Assembly: GCA_934590325.1 (NCBI GenBank)
Contig: CAKTOW010000002.1
Location: 124,001 to 188,000, forward strand
Origin: an uncultured Oscillospiraceae bacterium
Lineage (GTDB): Bacteria > Bacillota > Clostridia > Oscillospirales > Oscillospiraceae
Direction: 5' to 3'
DNA length: 64,000 bases
Positions 19,280 to 26,844 of this stretch are shown in pieces. The notes below the pieces were generated by a model. The model ran no database searches and was not told the origin of the DNA. It was given only the letters and a program-made list of their open reading frames with translations. A program made the translations under genes and the position numbers. Position 1 is the first letter of the stretch. Each line of letters opens with the position of its first letter.

Positions 19280-19522
19280 GTGTTCCCCATGATGGGCAGC
19301 CGCGGATTCATCGTGGAGATGGACGACTTCGGCAGCGGTTATTCCTCCCTGAACGCGCTGAAGGACATCGACATCGACAAGCTGAAGCTGGATATGCGCT
19401 TTCTGTCCGGCGAGAGCAGCGAGAAGGGGCGCATCATCGTCCGGTACATCATCGGCATGGGGCAGGCGCTGCGCCTGCCTATCATCGCCGAGGGGGTGGA
19501 GACCCTGGAGCAGGCGGCCTAA
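19280..19522 (+). pseudogene. EAL-domain (c-di-GMP phosphodiesterase) remnant
   Basis: The translation contains the conserved EAL-domain core DDFGSGYSSLNALKDI, then DKLKLDMRFL and PIIAEGVETLEQA, and stops at TAA 19520-19522. The N-terminal EAL/ECR motifs and the C-terminal GYYF-KP segment are absent. The fragment begins right behind the srtB terminator with no credible start or ribosome site. It is a decayed piece of a phosphodiesterase or GGDEF-EAL gene and too short to fold as an EAL barrel. Confidence 0.75.
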
Positions 19523-19547
19523 GGCGGTGCCTGTTATGCGTCTGTTA

Positions 19548-19856
19548 TTATGCCTCCCAGCCGAAGCGCTTCATGTCCACGCGCCCGTCCGGGCGCAGCG
19601 TCACGCCCTCGGCCGACAGACGCTCCGCCTGCTCGGGGAAGTGGGGTGTCAGCCGCCCGGCGTGGTTCACCACCCGGTGGCAGGGGTACGCGCCGTAGAA
19701 TTCCGCCATGCTGAGGGCCTTTCCCACCAGCCGGGCGTTCTTCTCCCGGCCGATGAGCCGGGCAATCTGCCCGTAGGAGGCCACCCGGCCGGGCGGTATC
19801 TCCTCCACCACCGACAGGATCTCGTAGACCAGCCCGTCGTCCAGCATTTTGCCCAT
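19548..19856 (-). CDS. MGMT-family (O6-alkylguanine transferase DNA-binding domain only) protein
   Basis: The 102-residue protein consists solely of the MGMT DNA-binding/active-site domain: PPGRVASYGQIA (recognition helix region) and YPCHRVVNHAG with the alkyl-acceptor Cys in PCHR. Alkyltransferase-like proteins of this size usually have Trp or Ala there. Keeping the Cys suggests either true single-domain methyltransferase activity or a lesion-sensing role. The start ATG at 19856 follows AGGAGGGCTCT. It lies 37 bases downstream of the exonuclease III gene on the same strand, suggesting a small repair operon. Confidence 0.85.
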   Translation of the reverse strand: MGKMLDDGLVYEILSVVEEIPPGRVASYGQIARLIGREKNARLVGKALSMAEFYGAYPCHRVVNHAGRLTPHFPEQAERLSAEGVTLRPDGRVDMKRFGWEA

Positions 19857-19893
19857 AGAGCCCTCCTGACAACGTGTGTAATGCGGATATGCT

Positions 19894-20664
19894 TTACAGT
19901 ATTTCCGCGGTTTCTTCCAGCTCCAGCACCACCGGGCAGTGGTCGCTGCCGGTGATCTCAGGCCATATATCGGCGTTCTTCACTCGGGGCATCAGCCGCG
20001 ATGACACGATGAAGTAGTCGATGCGCCATCCCGCGTTGTTTTCGCGCGCGTGGAAGCGGTAGCTCCACCAGGAGTAGGCCCCGGTGCGCTCCGGATACAG
20101 GGCGCGGAAGGTGTCCACGAATCCGCTGGACAGCAGCTGCGTCATCTTCTCCCGCTCCTCATCGGAGAAGCCGGGGTTCATCCGGTTGGACTTGGGGTTT
20201 TTCAGGTCGATCTCCTGGTGGGCCACGTTCAGGTCGCCGCAGTAGACCACCGGCTTCACCGCGTCCAGCGCCAGCAGGTAGTCCCGCAGATCGTCCTCCC
20301 ACTCCATGCGGTAGTCCAGCCGCGCCAGCTGGTCCTTGGAGTTGGGGGTGTAGCAGCACACCAGCCAGAAGTCCTCGAACTCCGCCGTGATGACCCGCCC
20401 CTCGTGCCGGTGGATGTCCTCACCGAAGTCGTAGGTCACCGAAAGCGGCTGCCGCCGGGTGAACACGGCAGTGCCAGAGTACCCGGCCTTGTCCGCGCTG
20501 TTCCAGAACCAGTGGTAGCCCGGCAGGTCGAACTGCGCCTGTTCCGGGCGCATTTTTGTCTCCTGCAGGCAGATGATGTCCGCGTCCGCAAGGGCGCAGA
20601 AGTCCAGAAAGCCCTTGCCGAGGCAGGAGCGCAGCCCGTTGACGTTCCATGAGATCAGACGCAT
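19894..20664 (-). CDS. xth: Exodeoxyribonuclease III
   Basis: This 256-residue AP endonuclease/3'-exonuclease of the EEP superfamily has motifs WNVNGLR, LQETK (metal-binding Glu), YCGDLNVAH (Asp/Asn) and the C-terminal GSDHCPV with the catalytic His. The frame extends upstream to 20871, but GGAGGAAC 6 bases before ATG 20664 and the canonical MRLISWNVNG start decide it. It acts in base-excision repair and is probably co-transcribed with the MGMT-like gene. Confidence 0.96.
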   Translation of the reverse strand: MRLISWNVNGLRSCLGKGFLDFCALADADIICLQETKMRPEQAQFDLPGYHWFWNSADKAGYSGTAVFTRRQPLSVTYDFGEDIHRHEGRVITAEFEDFWLVCCYTPNSKDQLARLDYRMEWEDDLRDYLLALDAVKPVVYCGDLNVAHQEIDLKNPKSNRMNPGFSDEEREKMTQLLSSGFVDTFRALYPERTGAYSWWSYRFHARENNAGWRIDYFIVSSRLMPRVKNADIWPEITGSDHCPVVLELEETAEIL

Positions 20665-20722
20665 AGGTATGTTCCTCCGCTGTTTTTCCCCAGCATACCA
20701 CATTTCATGGCGGGGTACAACA

Positions 20723-20750
20723 AAAACCTCCGGCTGCGCCGGAGGTTTTG
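20723..20750. terminator. Bidirectional hairpin between guaA and xth
   Basis: AAAACCTCCGGC TGC GCCGGAGGTTTT, symmetric on both strands. Confidence 0.7.
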
Positions 20751-20781
20751 GCGTATTGGTGGGAATCGGGTGCCGTATAGA

Positions 20782-20811
20782 AAAGGCGGGCGGACATTCG
20801 TCCGCCCGCCT
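20782..20811 (-). terminator. Terminator after guaA
   Basis: On the minus strand an 11-bp stem, GGCGGGCGGAC / GTCCGCCCGCC with a GAAT loop, is followed by TTTTC. Confidence 0.8.
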
Positions 20812-20822
20812 TTGGGGGTGTG

Positions 20823-22352
20823 TTATTCCCACTCCACCGTTGCAGGCGGCTTGGAGGTCACGTCGTAGCAAATGCGGTTGATGTGCTTCACCTCGCCCAC
20901 GATGCGGCCGGAGACCTTGTCCAGCAGCTCGTAGGGCAGGCGGGACCAGGTGGCGGTCATGAAGTCCTGGGACTGCACGGCGCGCAGGGCCAGGGTGTAG
21001 TCATAGGTGCGCTCGTCGCCCATGACGCCCACGCTGCGCAGGTCGGTCAGTACGGCGAAGAACTGGCTGGTGGTGCGGTCCAGGCCCGCCAGGCGCATCT
21101 CCTCGCGGAAGATGGCGTCGGCGTCCCGCAGGATGGCCAGCTTGTCCTCCGTCACCTCGCCGATGACGCGGATGGCCAGGCCGGGGCCGGGGAAGGGCTG
21201 GCGCCACACCAGCTCGTCGGGCAGGCCCAACTCGGTGCCCAGCCTGCGCACCTCGTCCTTGAACAGACGGCGCAGTGGCTCCACGATCTCCTTGAAATCC
21301 ACGCAGTCGGGCAGGCCGCCCACGTTGTGGTGGCTCTTGATGACCACGCTCTCGCCGCCCAGGCCGGACTCCACCACGTCGGGGTAGATAGTGCCCTGGG
21401 CCAGGAAGTCCACGGCACCGATCTTCTTGGCCTCTTCCTCGAACACGCGGATGAACTCCTCACCGATGATCTTGCGCTTGCGCTCCGGCTCGGTGACGCC
21501 GGCCAGCTTGGTCAGGAACCGCTCGCCGGCGTTGACGCGGCGCACGTCCACGTGGAACTGGTGCTTCATCACCTGCTCCACCTGGTCGCCCTCATCCTTG
21601 CGCAGCAGGCCGTGATCCACGAAGATGCACGTCAGCTGGTTGCCCACGGCGCGCTGCAGCAGCGCGGCGGCCACGGAGCTGTCCACGCCGCCGGACAGCG
21701 CCAGCAGCACGCGGCCGCTGCCGATCTGGCGGCGGCACTCGGCCACGGCCTCGTCCAGATAGGACGCCATGGTCCACTCGGCGGTAAAGCCGCAGATGCG
21801 GTACAGGAAGTTCTCCAGCACCTGGGTGCCGTACACCGTGTGCAGCACCTCCGGGTGGAACTGCACGCCGTACAGCTTCTTCTCTGCGTTCTCCACGGCG
21901 GCAAAGCCGCAGCCCGCGGTGGTGGCCACCACCCGGAAGCCCGGGGCGATGCGCTCCACCTCCACGCCGTGGCTCATCCAGCAGACGGAGGTCTCCGGCA
22001 CGTTGTCGAACAGGGGGGAGGCGGTGTGGGTCAGCTCGATCTTGCCGTACTCGCGGGTCTCGGCCTTGCGGCACTGGCCGCCCAGCAGCTGCATCATCAG
22101 CTGCTGCCCGTAGCAGATACCCAGCACGGGGATGCCCATTTCAAACAGTGCCTTGTCCACCATGGGGGCGTTGGGCTCGAACACGGTGGCGGGGCCGCCG
22201 GTGAGGATCAGCGCGTCCGGCGCGAAGGCGCGGATGTCCTCCATTTTCAGACGATAGGACTTGATCTCACAGTATACGCCGCACTCACGGACGCGGCGCG
22301 CCACCAGCAGGTTGTACTGCCCGCCGAAGTCCAGCACTAAGACTTTTTTCAT
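20823..22352 (-). CDS. guaA: GMP synthase (glutamine-hydrolysing)
   Basis: The 509-residue enzyme aminates XMP to GMP. The class I glutamine amidotransferase domain comes first (nucleophile Cys in LGICYGQQ; His and Glu in QFHPEV). The ATP-pyrophosphatase domain with the P-loop [11 protein letters not shown] follows. The C-terminal dimerisation domain ends with the typical KPPATVEWE. Its ATG is one base after the xpt stop, so xpt-guaA form one purine salvage/synthesis operon. Confidence 0.98.
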   Translation of the reverse strand: MKKVLVLDFGGQYNLLVARRVRECGVYCEIKSYRLKMEDIRAFAPDALILTGGPATVFEPNAPMVDKALFEMGIPVLGICYGQQLMMQLLGGQCRKAETREYGKIELTHTASPLFDNVPETSVCWMSHGVEVERIAPGFRVVATTAGCGFAAVENAEKKLYGVQFHPEVLHTVYGTQVLENFLYRICGFTAEWTMASYLDEAVAECRRQIGSGRVLLALSGGVDSSVAAALLQRAVGNQLTCIFVDHGLLRKDEGDQVEQVMKHQFHVDVRRVNAGERFLTKLAGVTEPERKRKIIGEEFIRVFEEEAKKIGAVDFLAQGTIYPDVVESGLGGESVVIKSHHNVGGLPDCVDFKEIVEPLRRLFKDEVRRLGTELGLPDELVWRQPFPGPGLAIRVIGEVTEDKLAILRDADAIFREEMRLAGLDRTTSQFFAVLTDLRSVGVMGDERTYDYTLALRAVQSQDFMTATWSRLPYELLDKVSGRIVGEVKHINRICYDVTSKPPATVEWE

Positions 22353-22353
22353 G

Positions 22354-22932
22354 TCAGGAGCCCTCCCGGAAGCGGATGTGATGCTCGTCGGCCTCGTCGA
22401 TGATGGCGAGGGAGTGGATGGGATACCCGTCCCGGCGCAGGCTGTCGCCGCCGTCCTGGAAGCCCTTCTCCACCGCCACGCCGATGCCCATCAGCTGGGC
22501 GCCGGCCTTGTTCACGATGTCGATAAGGCCCCGCATGGCGTAGCCCTTGGCCATGAAGTCGTCGATGATCAGCACCTTGTCGTCCTTGGAGATCCAGTCC
22601 TGGCTCACCAGCAGCGTGACTTTTTTCTTATACGTATAAGAAAAAATATCACTCTGGTACAGACCACCCTCGATGTTGTCGCTCTTGGCCTTCTTGGCAA
22701 AGACCATGGGAACGCCATACCTCTCGGCGCAGATCGTAGCCAACGCGATACCGCTGGCCTCTGCGGTGAGCACCATAGTGATTTCCTTCGTGTCAAAATA
22801 CTTGGCAAACTCGTCTGCCATGTCCCGCATCAGCGCCGTATCGACGCGATGGTTCAGAAAACCGTCCACCTTGATGATGTTGCCGGGCAGGACGCGGCCC
22901 TCCTTCTGAATACGATCCTTCAGCTGCTGCAT
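22354..22932 (-). CDS. xpt: Xanthine phosphoribosyltransferase
   Basis: The 192-residue PRTase converts xanthine plus PRPP to XMP, which is the substrate of GuaA encoded directly downstream. The PRPP motif is [14 protein letters not shown], and [11 protein letters not shown] and [10 protein letters not shown] are also typical of Xpt. A GTG at 22941 is in frame, but ATG 22932 (MQQLKDRI) has better spacing from GAGGAAG. I searched the 150-base leader for a purine riboswitch and did not find the conserved core, so control differs from Bacillus xpt. Confidence 0.95.
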   Translation of the reverse strand: MQQLKDRIQKEGRVLPGNIIKVDGFLNHRVDTALMRDMADEFAKYFDTKEITMVLTAEASGIALATICAERYGVPMVFAKKAKSDNIEGGLYQSDIFSYTYKKKVTLLVSQDWISKDDKVLIIDDFMAKGYAMRGLIDIVNKAGAQLMGIGVAVEKGFQDGGDSLRRDGYPIHSLAIIDEADEHHIRFREGS

Positions 22933-23088
22933 GACCACCACTTCCTCTCAAAAAGTTATTGTAGAATTTGTGATATAAGTATCCCCACTATAACTGATTT
23001 TGCGGGGAAAAGCGACAGGGAAAAACAGAGAACTATCCACGGGGCAAATGCGGTTTTTTGTGGGTTTTACCGGGGAAAACGGTACCGG

Positions 23089-23985
23089 TTATCCCTTCGA
23101 TAAGCTGTCCTTCACAAACGCCGTGAACCGCTCGGCGGCGGCGGACTGGGGCACGTCGCTGAGCAGGCACATGTCCACGCTGCGGGCGGGGATGTCGAAG
23201 GCGGTCTTCAGCTTACGCAGGCGTCCGCTCTCCAGGTCCTTCCGCACGAATTCCTCCGTGACGCCCGCCACGCCGAAGCCGATGGCCGCCAGATCCACCA
23301 GCAGGCTCCGCGCCCCCAGCTCGATCTCCGGGTTCAGCTTCAGCCCGTTCTGCAGGAAGAAACGCTCCAGATACAGGCGGCTGGAGGCCTTGCGCTCCAG
23401 CAGGATCAGCGGGAACGCGGCGATCTCCTCCAGCGTATAGGTGTGGTCAAAGTCGCAGGGGTAGTCCGCCCCCGCCACAAAGATGGCGTGGGTGTCGAAG
23501 CAGGGGAAGATGTGCAGGGAGGAGGTGTCCGTGGGCGTGCTGGCGAAGGCGATGTCCACCTTGCCGGAGCGCAGCAGACCCAGCACCTTGTGGCTGCGGC
23601 CGGAGATGATCTGGATGTGGATGGCCGGGTGCCGCTTGTGGAACTCGTCCAGATAGGGCAGCAGGAACTGGCTGGTGACGGTGTCGCTGGCGCCGATGGT
23701 CAGCTGGCCCATCTGCAGCTCGCGGGTCTGGCTGAGCTTTTCCTCGCCGGTCTCCAGCAGGCCCATGGCGCTGCGGACATACTCATACAGCATCTGGCCC
23801 TCGGCGGTCAGGGACACGCCCCGGGAGTTCCGGGCGAAGAGCCGGGTCTGCAGGTCGCGCTCCAGCTGCTTGATGGACTGGCTGACGGCGGACTGGGAGA
23901 TATACAGCGCCTGGGCCGCGGCGGTGATGTTGCCCACCTCGGCGACCTCCTTGAACACACGGTACAGTTCCAGCTTAACGGACAT
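23089..23985 (-). CDS. LysR-family transcriptional regulator
   Basis: The 298-residue protein has an N-terminal winged helix-turn-helix (NITAAAQALYISQSAVSQSI, residues about 19-38) and a LysR substrate-binding domain beginning near residue 90 (LTIGASDTVTSQFLLPYLDE). It lies upstream of xpt-guaA on the same strand with a gap of about 156 bases, so it could regulate or merely precede that operon. The effector is unknown. GTATGCGCCTCC on the plus strand gives the AGGAGGC ribosome site. Confidence 0.93.
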   Translation of the reverse strand: MSVKLELYRVFKEVAEVGNITAAAQALYISQSAVSQSIKQLERDLQTRLFARNSRGVSLTAEGQMLYEYVRSAMGLLETGEEKLSQTRELQMGQLTIGASDTVTSQFLLPYLDEFHKRHPAIHIQIISGRSHKVLGLLRSGKVDIAFASTPTDTSSLHIFPCFDTHAIFVAGADYPCDFDHTYTLEEIAAFPLILLERKASSRLYLERFFLQNGLKLNPEIELGARSLLVDLAAIGFGVAGVTEEFVRKDLESGRLRKLKTAFDIPARSVDMCLLSDVPQSAAAERFTAFVKDSLSKG

Positions 23986-24041
23986 AGGTATGCGCCTCCT
24001 ATTAGTTGCGGTGATATTTACGCCGCGGAATATCTGATGTG

Positions 24042-24069
24042 ATTATACCAAAAAATCCGCCGAATACAA
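24042..24069 (-). promoter_or_regulatory. Promoter of the LysR gene
   Basis: On the minus strand TTGTAT, a 16-base spacer and TATAAT (24047-24042). It is divergent from the promoter at 24101-24129, so the two face away from each other with about 30 bases between. Confidence 0.6.
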
Positions 24070-24100
24070 GGGGAAAATGTGTTTCCGGCGGCTTTTTTCC

Positions 24101-24129
24101 TTGCATACGGCGGCGGGGTGTGGTAGAAT
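24101..24129 (+). promoter_or_regulatory. Promoter of the small membrane protein gene at 24158
   Basis: TTGCAT, a 17-base spacer and TAGAAT. Confidence 0.65.
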
Positions 24130-24157
24130 CGAATCTGTTGAGAAAAGGAGAGAGCCT

Positions 24158-24703
24158 ATGAACCGACTGAAAGATCTATGGGGCGGGCAGGACGCGGTGA
24201 ACCGCATCGCCTTCATTGCCGCCATCGCCGCCTTTATCTGGTGCATCATTGAGGGACACGGCCTGTACGGCGTGGTGTTCGCGGTGGTCATCCTGTTCCT
24301 GATCATCAGCCGCCAGAGCCAGAGGGAAAAGCGCTTTGGCCGCCTGTACGGCACGCTGTATTTCCCTATGCCTGACGGCGAACTGGTGCCCCGCGCCTTT
24401 GAGCAGGTGAAGAACGAGTACGTCCACGGCGAGCAGGGCAAGTACGCCGGTCGCCCCGTGGAGCTGCGGTTCCCCTGGTGGTATCTGAACACCGACGGCG
24501 ACATCGACACCGGCTTCGGCCTGACCATCCGGATCAAGGACAACGCCGAGCTGGCCGCCGAGGCCAAGGCCATGCGCCGCGGGGACTTCGTCCGCGTGGT
24601 GGGCACGCTGGTGGCCGAGCGCCGCGACTTTTTCTACATCGGCAAGCTGGAGGAACTGCAGCGCATTTCCGAAAAAGAGCTGTTTCCTCTGAAAAATCAA
24701 TAA
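24158..24703 (+). CDS. Conserved hypothetical membrane protein, 181 aa
   Basis: ATG 24158 follows AAAGGAGAGAGCCT. Two hydrophobic segments at about residues 17-32 (NRIAFIAAIAAFIWCII) and 38-52 anchor the N-terminus. The rest is a soluble, charged domain of about 125 residues with RFGRLYGTLYFPMPDG, GRPVELRFPWWYLNTDGDI and a stretch repeating AERRDFFYIGKLEEL. I do not recognise the family. It is followed 27 bases later by pduL and may share its transcript. Confidence 0.75.
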   Translation: MNRLKDLWGGQDAVNRIAFIAAIAAFIWCIIEGHGLYGVVFAVVILFLIISRQSQREKRFGRLYGTLYFPMPDGELVPRAFEQVKNEYVHGEQGKYAGRPVELRFPWWYLNTDGDIDTGFGLTIRIKDNAELAAEAKAMRRGDFVRVVGTLVAERRDFFYIGKLEELQRISEKELFPLKNQ

Positions 24704-24730
24704 ACGCACAACACAAAGGAGAGTATTACC

Positions 24731-25294
24731 ATGAGCTTTATGATCGAGACTTCCGCCCGTCACATCCACCTGACCCAGGAGACCGTGGAGAAGCTGTTCG
24801 GCAAGGGCTATGAGCTGACCATCCGCAAGCCCCTGTCCTATCCCGGCCAGTACGCCTGCAACGAGCGTCTGACCATCGTCGGACCCAAGAAGGAGATGGC
24901 CAACGTGTCCATCCTGGGCCCCACCCGCAAGGCCGACCAGGTGGAGGTCTCCGCCACCGACGCCCGCACCCTGGGCATCGACGCGCCTATCCGCGAGAGC
25001 GGCGACGTGAAGGGCTCCGGCGCCTGTAAGCTGATCGGGCCTGCCGGCGAGGTGGAGCTGTCCGAGGGCGTCATCGTGGCCAAGCGCCACCTGCACGTCA
25101 CCGAGGAGGACGCCGCCGCCATGGGCATCAAGAACGGCGAGATCATCAAGGTCGCCTGCGGCGGCGAGGGCCGTAAGCTGATCTTCGACGACGTGGTCGT
25201 CCGCGTCAATGTGGGCGGCGCCACCACCATGCACATCGATACCGACGAGTCCCAGGCCGCCAACGGCCCCACCGTGGGCGAGCTGGTCCGCTGA
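24731..25294 (+). CDS. pduL: Phosphate propanoyl/acetyltransferase PduL
   Basis: This 187-residue phosphotransacylase interconverts acyl-CoA and acyl-phosphate. The metal-ligand histidines lie in ARHIHLT near the N-terminus and KRHLHVTEED in the second half, giving the two PduL half-domains. It lacks an obvious microcompartment-targeting extension. No other pdu genes are nearby, so it probably serves acetate or propionate formation in the cytosol in place of Pta. ATG 24731 has AAAGGAGAG upstream. Confidence 0.93.
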   Translation: MSFMIETSARHIHLTQETVEKLFGKGYELTIRKPLSYPGQYACNERLTIVGPKKEMANVSILGPTRKADQVEVSATDARTLGIDAPIRESGDVKGSGACKLIGPAGEVELSEGVIVAKRHLHVTEEDAAAMGIKNGEIIKVACGGEGRKLIFDDVVVRVNVGGATTMHIDTDESQAANGPTVGELVR

Positions 25295-25303
25295 CAAGCG
25301 CAT

Positions 25304-25337
25304 AAAAAATGACCACCCGGTGGGTGGTCATTTTTTT
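25304..25337. terminator. Bidirectional terminator between pduL and the lipoprotein gene
   Basis: AAAAAATGACCACCC / GGGTGGTCATTTTTTT serves the converging pduL and DUF4097-type genes. Confidence 0.9.
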
Positions 25338-25343
25338 GCTCAT

Positions 25344-26186
25344 TTACCGCACCGTCAGCAGCTCCACACTGCCGCTGACCGTCTGGAACTCCCACGCCGC
25401 GTCCTTCACCGTGGTGAAGGTCACGTCGCCGCTGAGCTTGCCGCTGGTGGTCTTGAACTCCACAGGCAGGGGAGAGGGCAGCGCGCTCAGATCGCGCAGC
25501 TGCATGACGATGTTCCCGCTGCTGGTCTCCGCATCTACCTCGGCCGGGAGAATGTCCAGCGTCAGGTCGATGGCACCGCTCACGCTGTCCGCTTCCAGCT
25601 TCTGTGTGCGGACGCTGCCGTCGATGTTTCCGCTGGTGGTGGACAGGGAGATCTCCCCGGCATTGGCCGCGTAGACGCTGACCGTGCCGCTGACCGAGGT
25701 CACGTCCAGCTCATTCAGCGTCAGCGTGTCCTCGTCCGTCAGGTCCACGGATACCCCGGCGCTGACGGTATCGATCTCCAGTTCATACAGAACGAGACTG
25801 CGCGGCAGCTTTACGGTCAGTATCTTTTCCTCTGCCGCACTTATCAGCTGCGGCTGGGAGCGCACGTCCAGCGTGCTGTCGTCCTCGTCCACCCGCCACT
25901 CCATGGGCACGCTCACCGCGCCGCCGTCGGCCAGTGTCTCGGAAAGCTCGATGCCCTCGCCGTCGTACAGCTCCACATTCACCTGCCCGCTGATCCATTC
26001 GATGTCGATGGAGCGGAAGCCGTTCAGCTGCGTCACCGTGGCCGCCCCGACGGTATAGCCCGTGTCCGGGGTATAGGCGGTCTGTCCGTCCGTCTGCGTC
26101 CCGTCTGTCTGCCGGTGTCCGCAGCCCGCCAGCACCGCCAGCGCGCACAGCAGCAGTATCAGCGCCGGCGCCAGAAATTTCTTCAT
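25344..26186 (-). CDS. DUF4097-type putative lipoprotein
   Basis: The 280-residue protein has a lipoprotein signal peptide with lipobox LAGC and Cys22. The mature part has repeated beta-strand segments separated by SG/VSG motifs (VSAGVSVDLTDEDTL, VTSVSGTVSVYAANAG, TTSGNIDGSVRTQ, DSVSGAIDLTL), the beta-helix-like pattern of DUF4097. It would be anchored outside the membrane, and its function is unknown. It starts 16 bases after nrdG on the same strand, so it may be co-transcribed, a curious partner for a reductase activase. Confidence 0.85.
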   Translation of the reverse strand: MKKFLAPALILLLCALAVLAGCGHRQTDGTQTDGQTAYTPDTGYTVGAATVTQLNGFRSIDIEWISGQVNVELYDGEGIELSETLADGGAVSVPMEWRVDEDDSTLDVRSQPQLISAAEEKILTVKLPRSLVLYELEIDTVSAGVSVDLTDEDTLTLNELDVTSVSGTVSVYAANAGEISLSTTSGNIDGSVRTQKLEADSVSGAIDLTLDILPAEVDAETSSGNIVMQLRDLSALPSPLPVEFKTTSGKLSGDVTFTTVKDAAWEFQTVSGSVELLTVR

Positions 26187-26202
26187 ACCGCACCTCCTTG
26201 TG

Positions 26203-26736
26203 CTATCGTCTTAACTTGTCCCAAATGGCGATCGTCCCGGTCTCTCTTGTCTTATTCATGTCGATGACCCGCTGGTTGCGGCTGCCGCGGAACTGCAGCG
26301 ATATGTCCTTCAGCTCCTTCACGAACCGCCCGTCCACCAGCACGTCGATGCACGAGAGCACCGCGTCCGTGACCTCGCACCGGGGATAGCTCCCCTGGAC
26401 CAGCAGCTCGTCGTCCAGCCGGAAGCCGGTGAAGCACCATATCGTCTTGTCCGGATACCGCTCACGTATCTCGCGCAGCAGCGGCAGCAGCTCACGCTGG
26501 TTCCGCGGCTCGAAGGGCTCTCCGCCCAGCACCGTCAGCCCGTTGACGAAGGGCTTGTCCAGCTCCGCGAATATCTCCGCCTTCGTGTCCTCCGTGAATT
26601 CCTTACCGAAATCGAAGTCCCACGTCTGGGGCTGGAAGCAGTCCGGACAGCGGTTGGTGCAGCCCGACACGAACAGCGTCACCCGCACGCCGGTACCGTT
26701 GGCGATATCGCATTTTTTCAGTTCACCGTAATGCAT
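26203..26736 (-). CDS. nrdG: Anaerobic ribonucleotide reductase activating protein
   Basis: This 177-residue radical SAM activase installs the glycyl radical on NrdD. The 4Fe-4S cluster motif is Cys26-x3-Cys30-x2-Cys33 (CTNRCPDC). The SAM-binding GGEP is present in VLGGEPFEP. The frame extends to 26772, but AGGAGG 7 bases before ATG 26736 decides the start. A minus-strand -10 (TATACT, 26764-26759) suggests transcription independent of nrdD, which has its own terminator. Confidence 0.96.
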   Translation of the reverse strand: MHYGELKKCDIANGTGVRVTLFVSGCTNRCPDCFQPQTWDFDFGKEFTEDTKAEIFAELDKPFVNGLTVLGGEPFEPRNQRELLPLLREIRERYPDKTIWCFTGFRLDDELLVQGSYPRCEVTDAVLSCIDVLVDGRFVKELKDISLQFRGSRNQRVIDMNKTRETGTIAIWDKLRR

Positions 26737-26795
26737 GGAACGACCTCCTGTGATGGTGAGTATAACACCCAAAGGTTAAAATAACATTAAAATCC

Positions 26796-26830
26796 GAAAA
26801 AAGCACAGGGCGGGCATTCCGCCCGCCCTG
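26796..26830 (-). terminator. Terminator after nrdD
   Basis: On the minus strand CAGGGCGGGC GGAAT GCCCGCCCTG is followed by TGCTTTTTT. Confidence 0.8.
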
Positions 26831-26844
26831 TTGGGCAATGTTTC

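Noticed and set aside
22942..23088. Possible purine riboswitch upstream of xpt-guaA
   Set aside because: The conserved junction and loop sequences of guanine riboswitches are not present on the minus strand. Only an AT-rich leader with a weak TATAGT -10 is seen.
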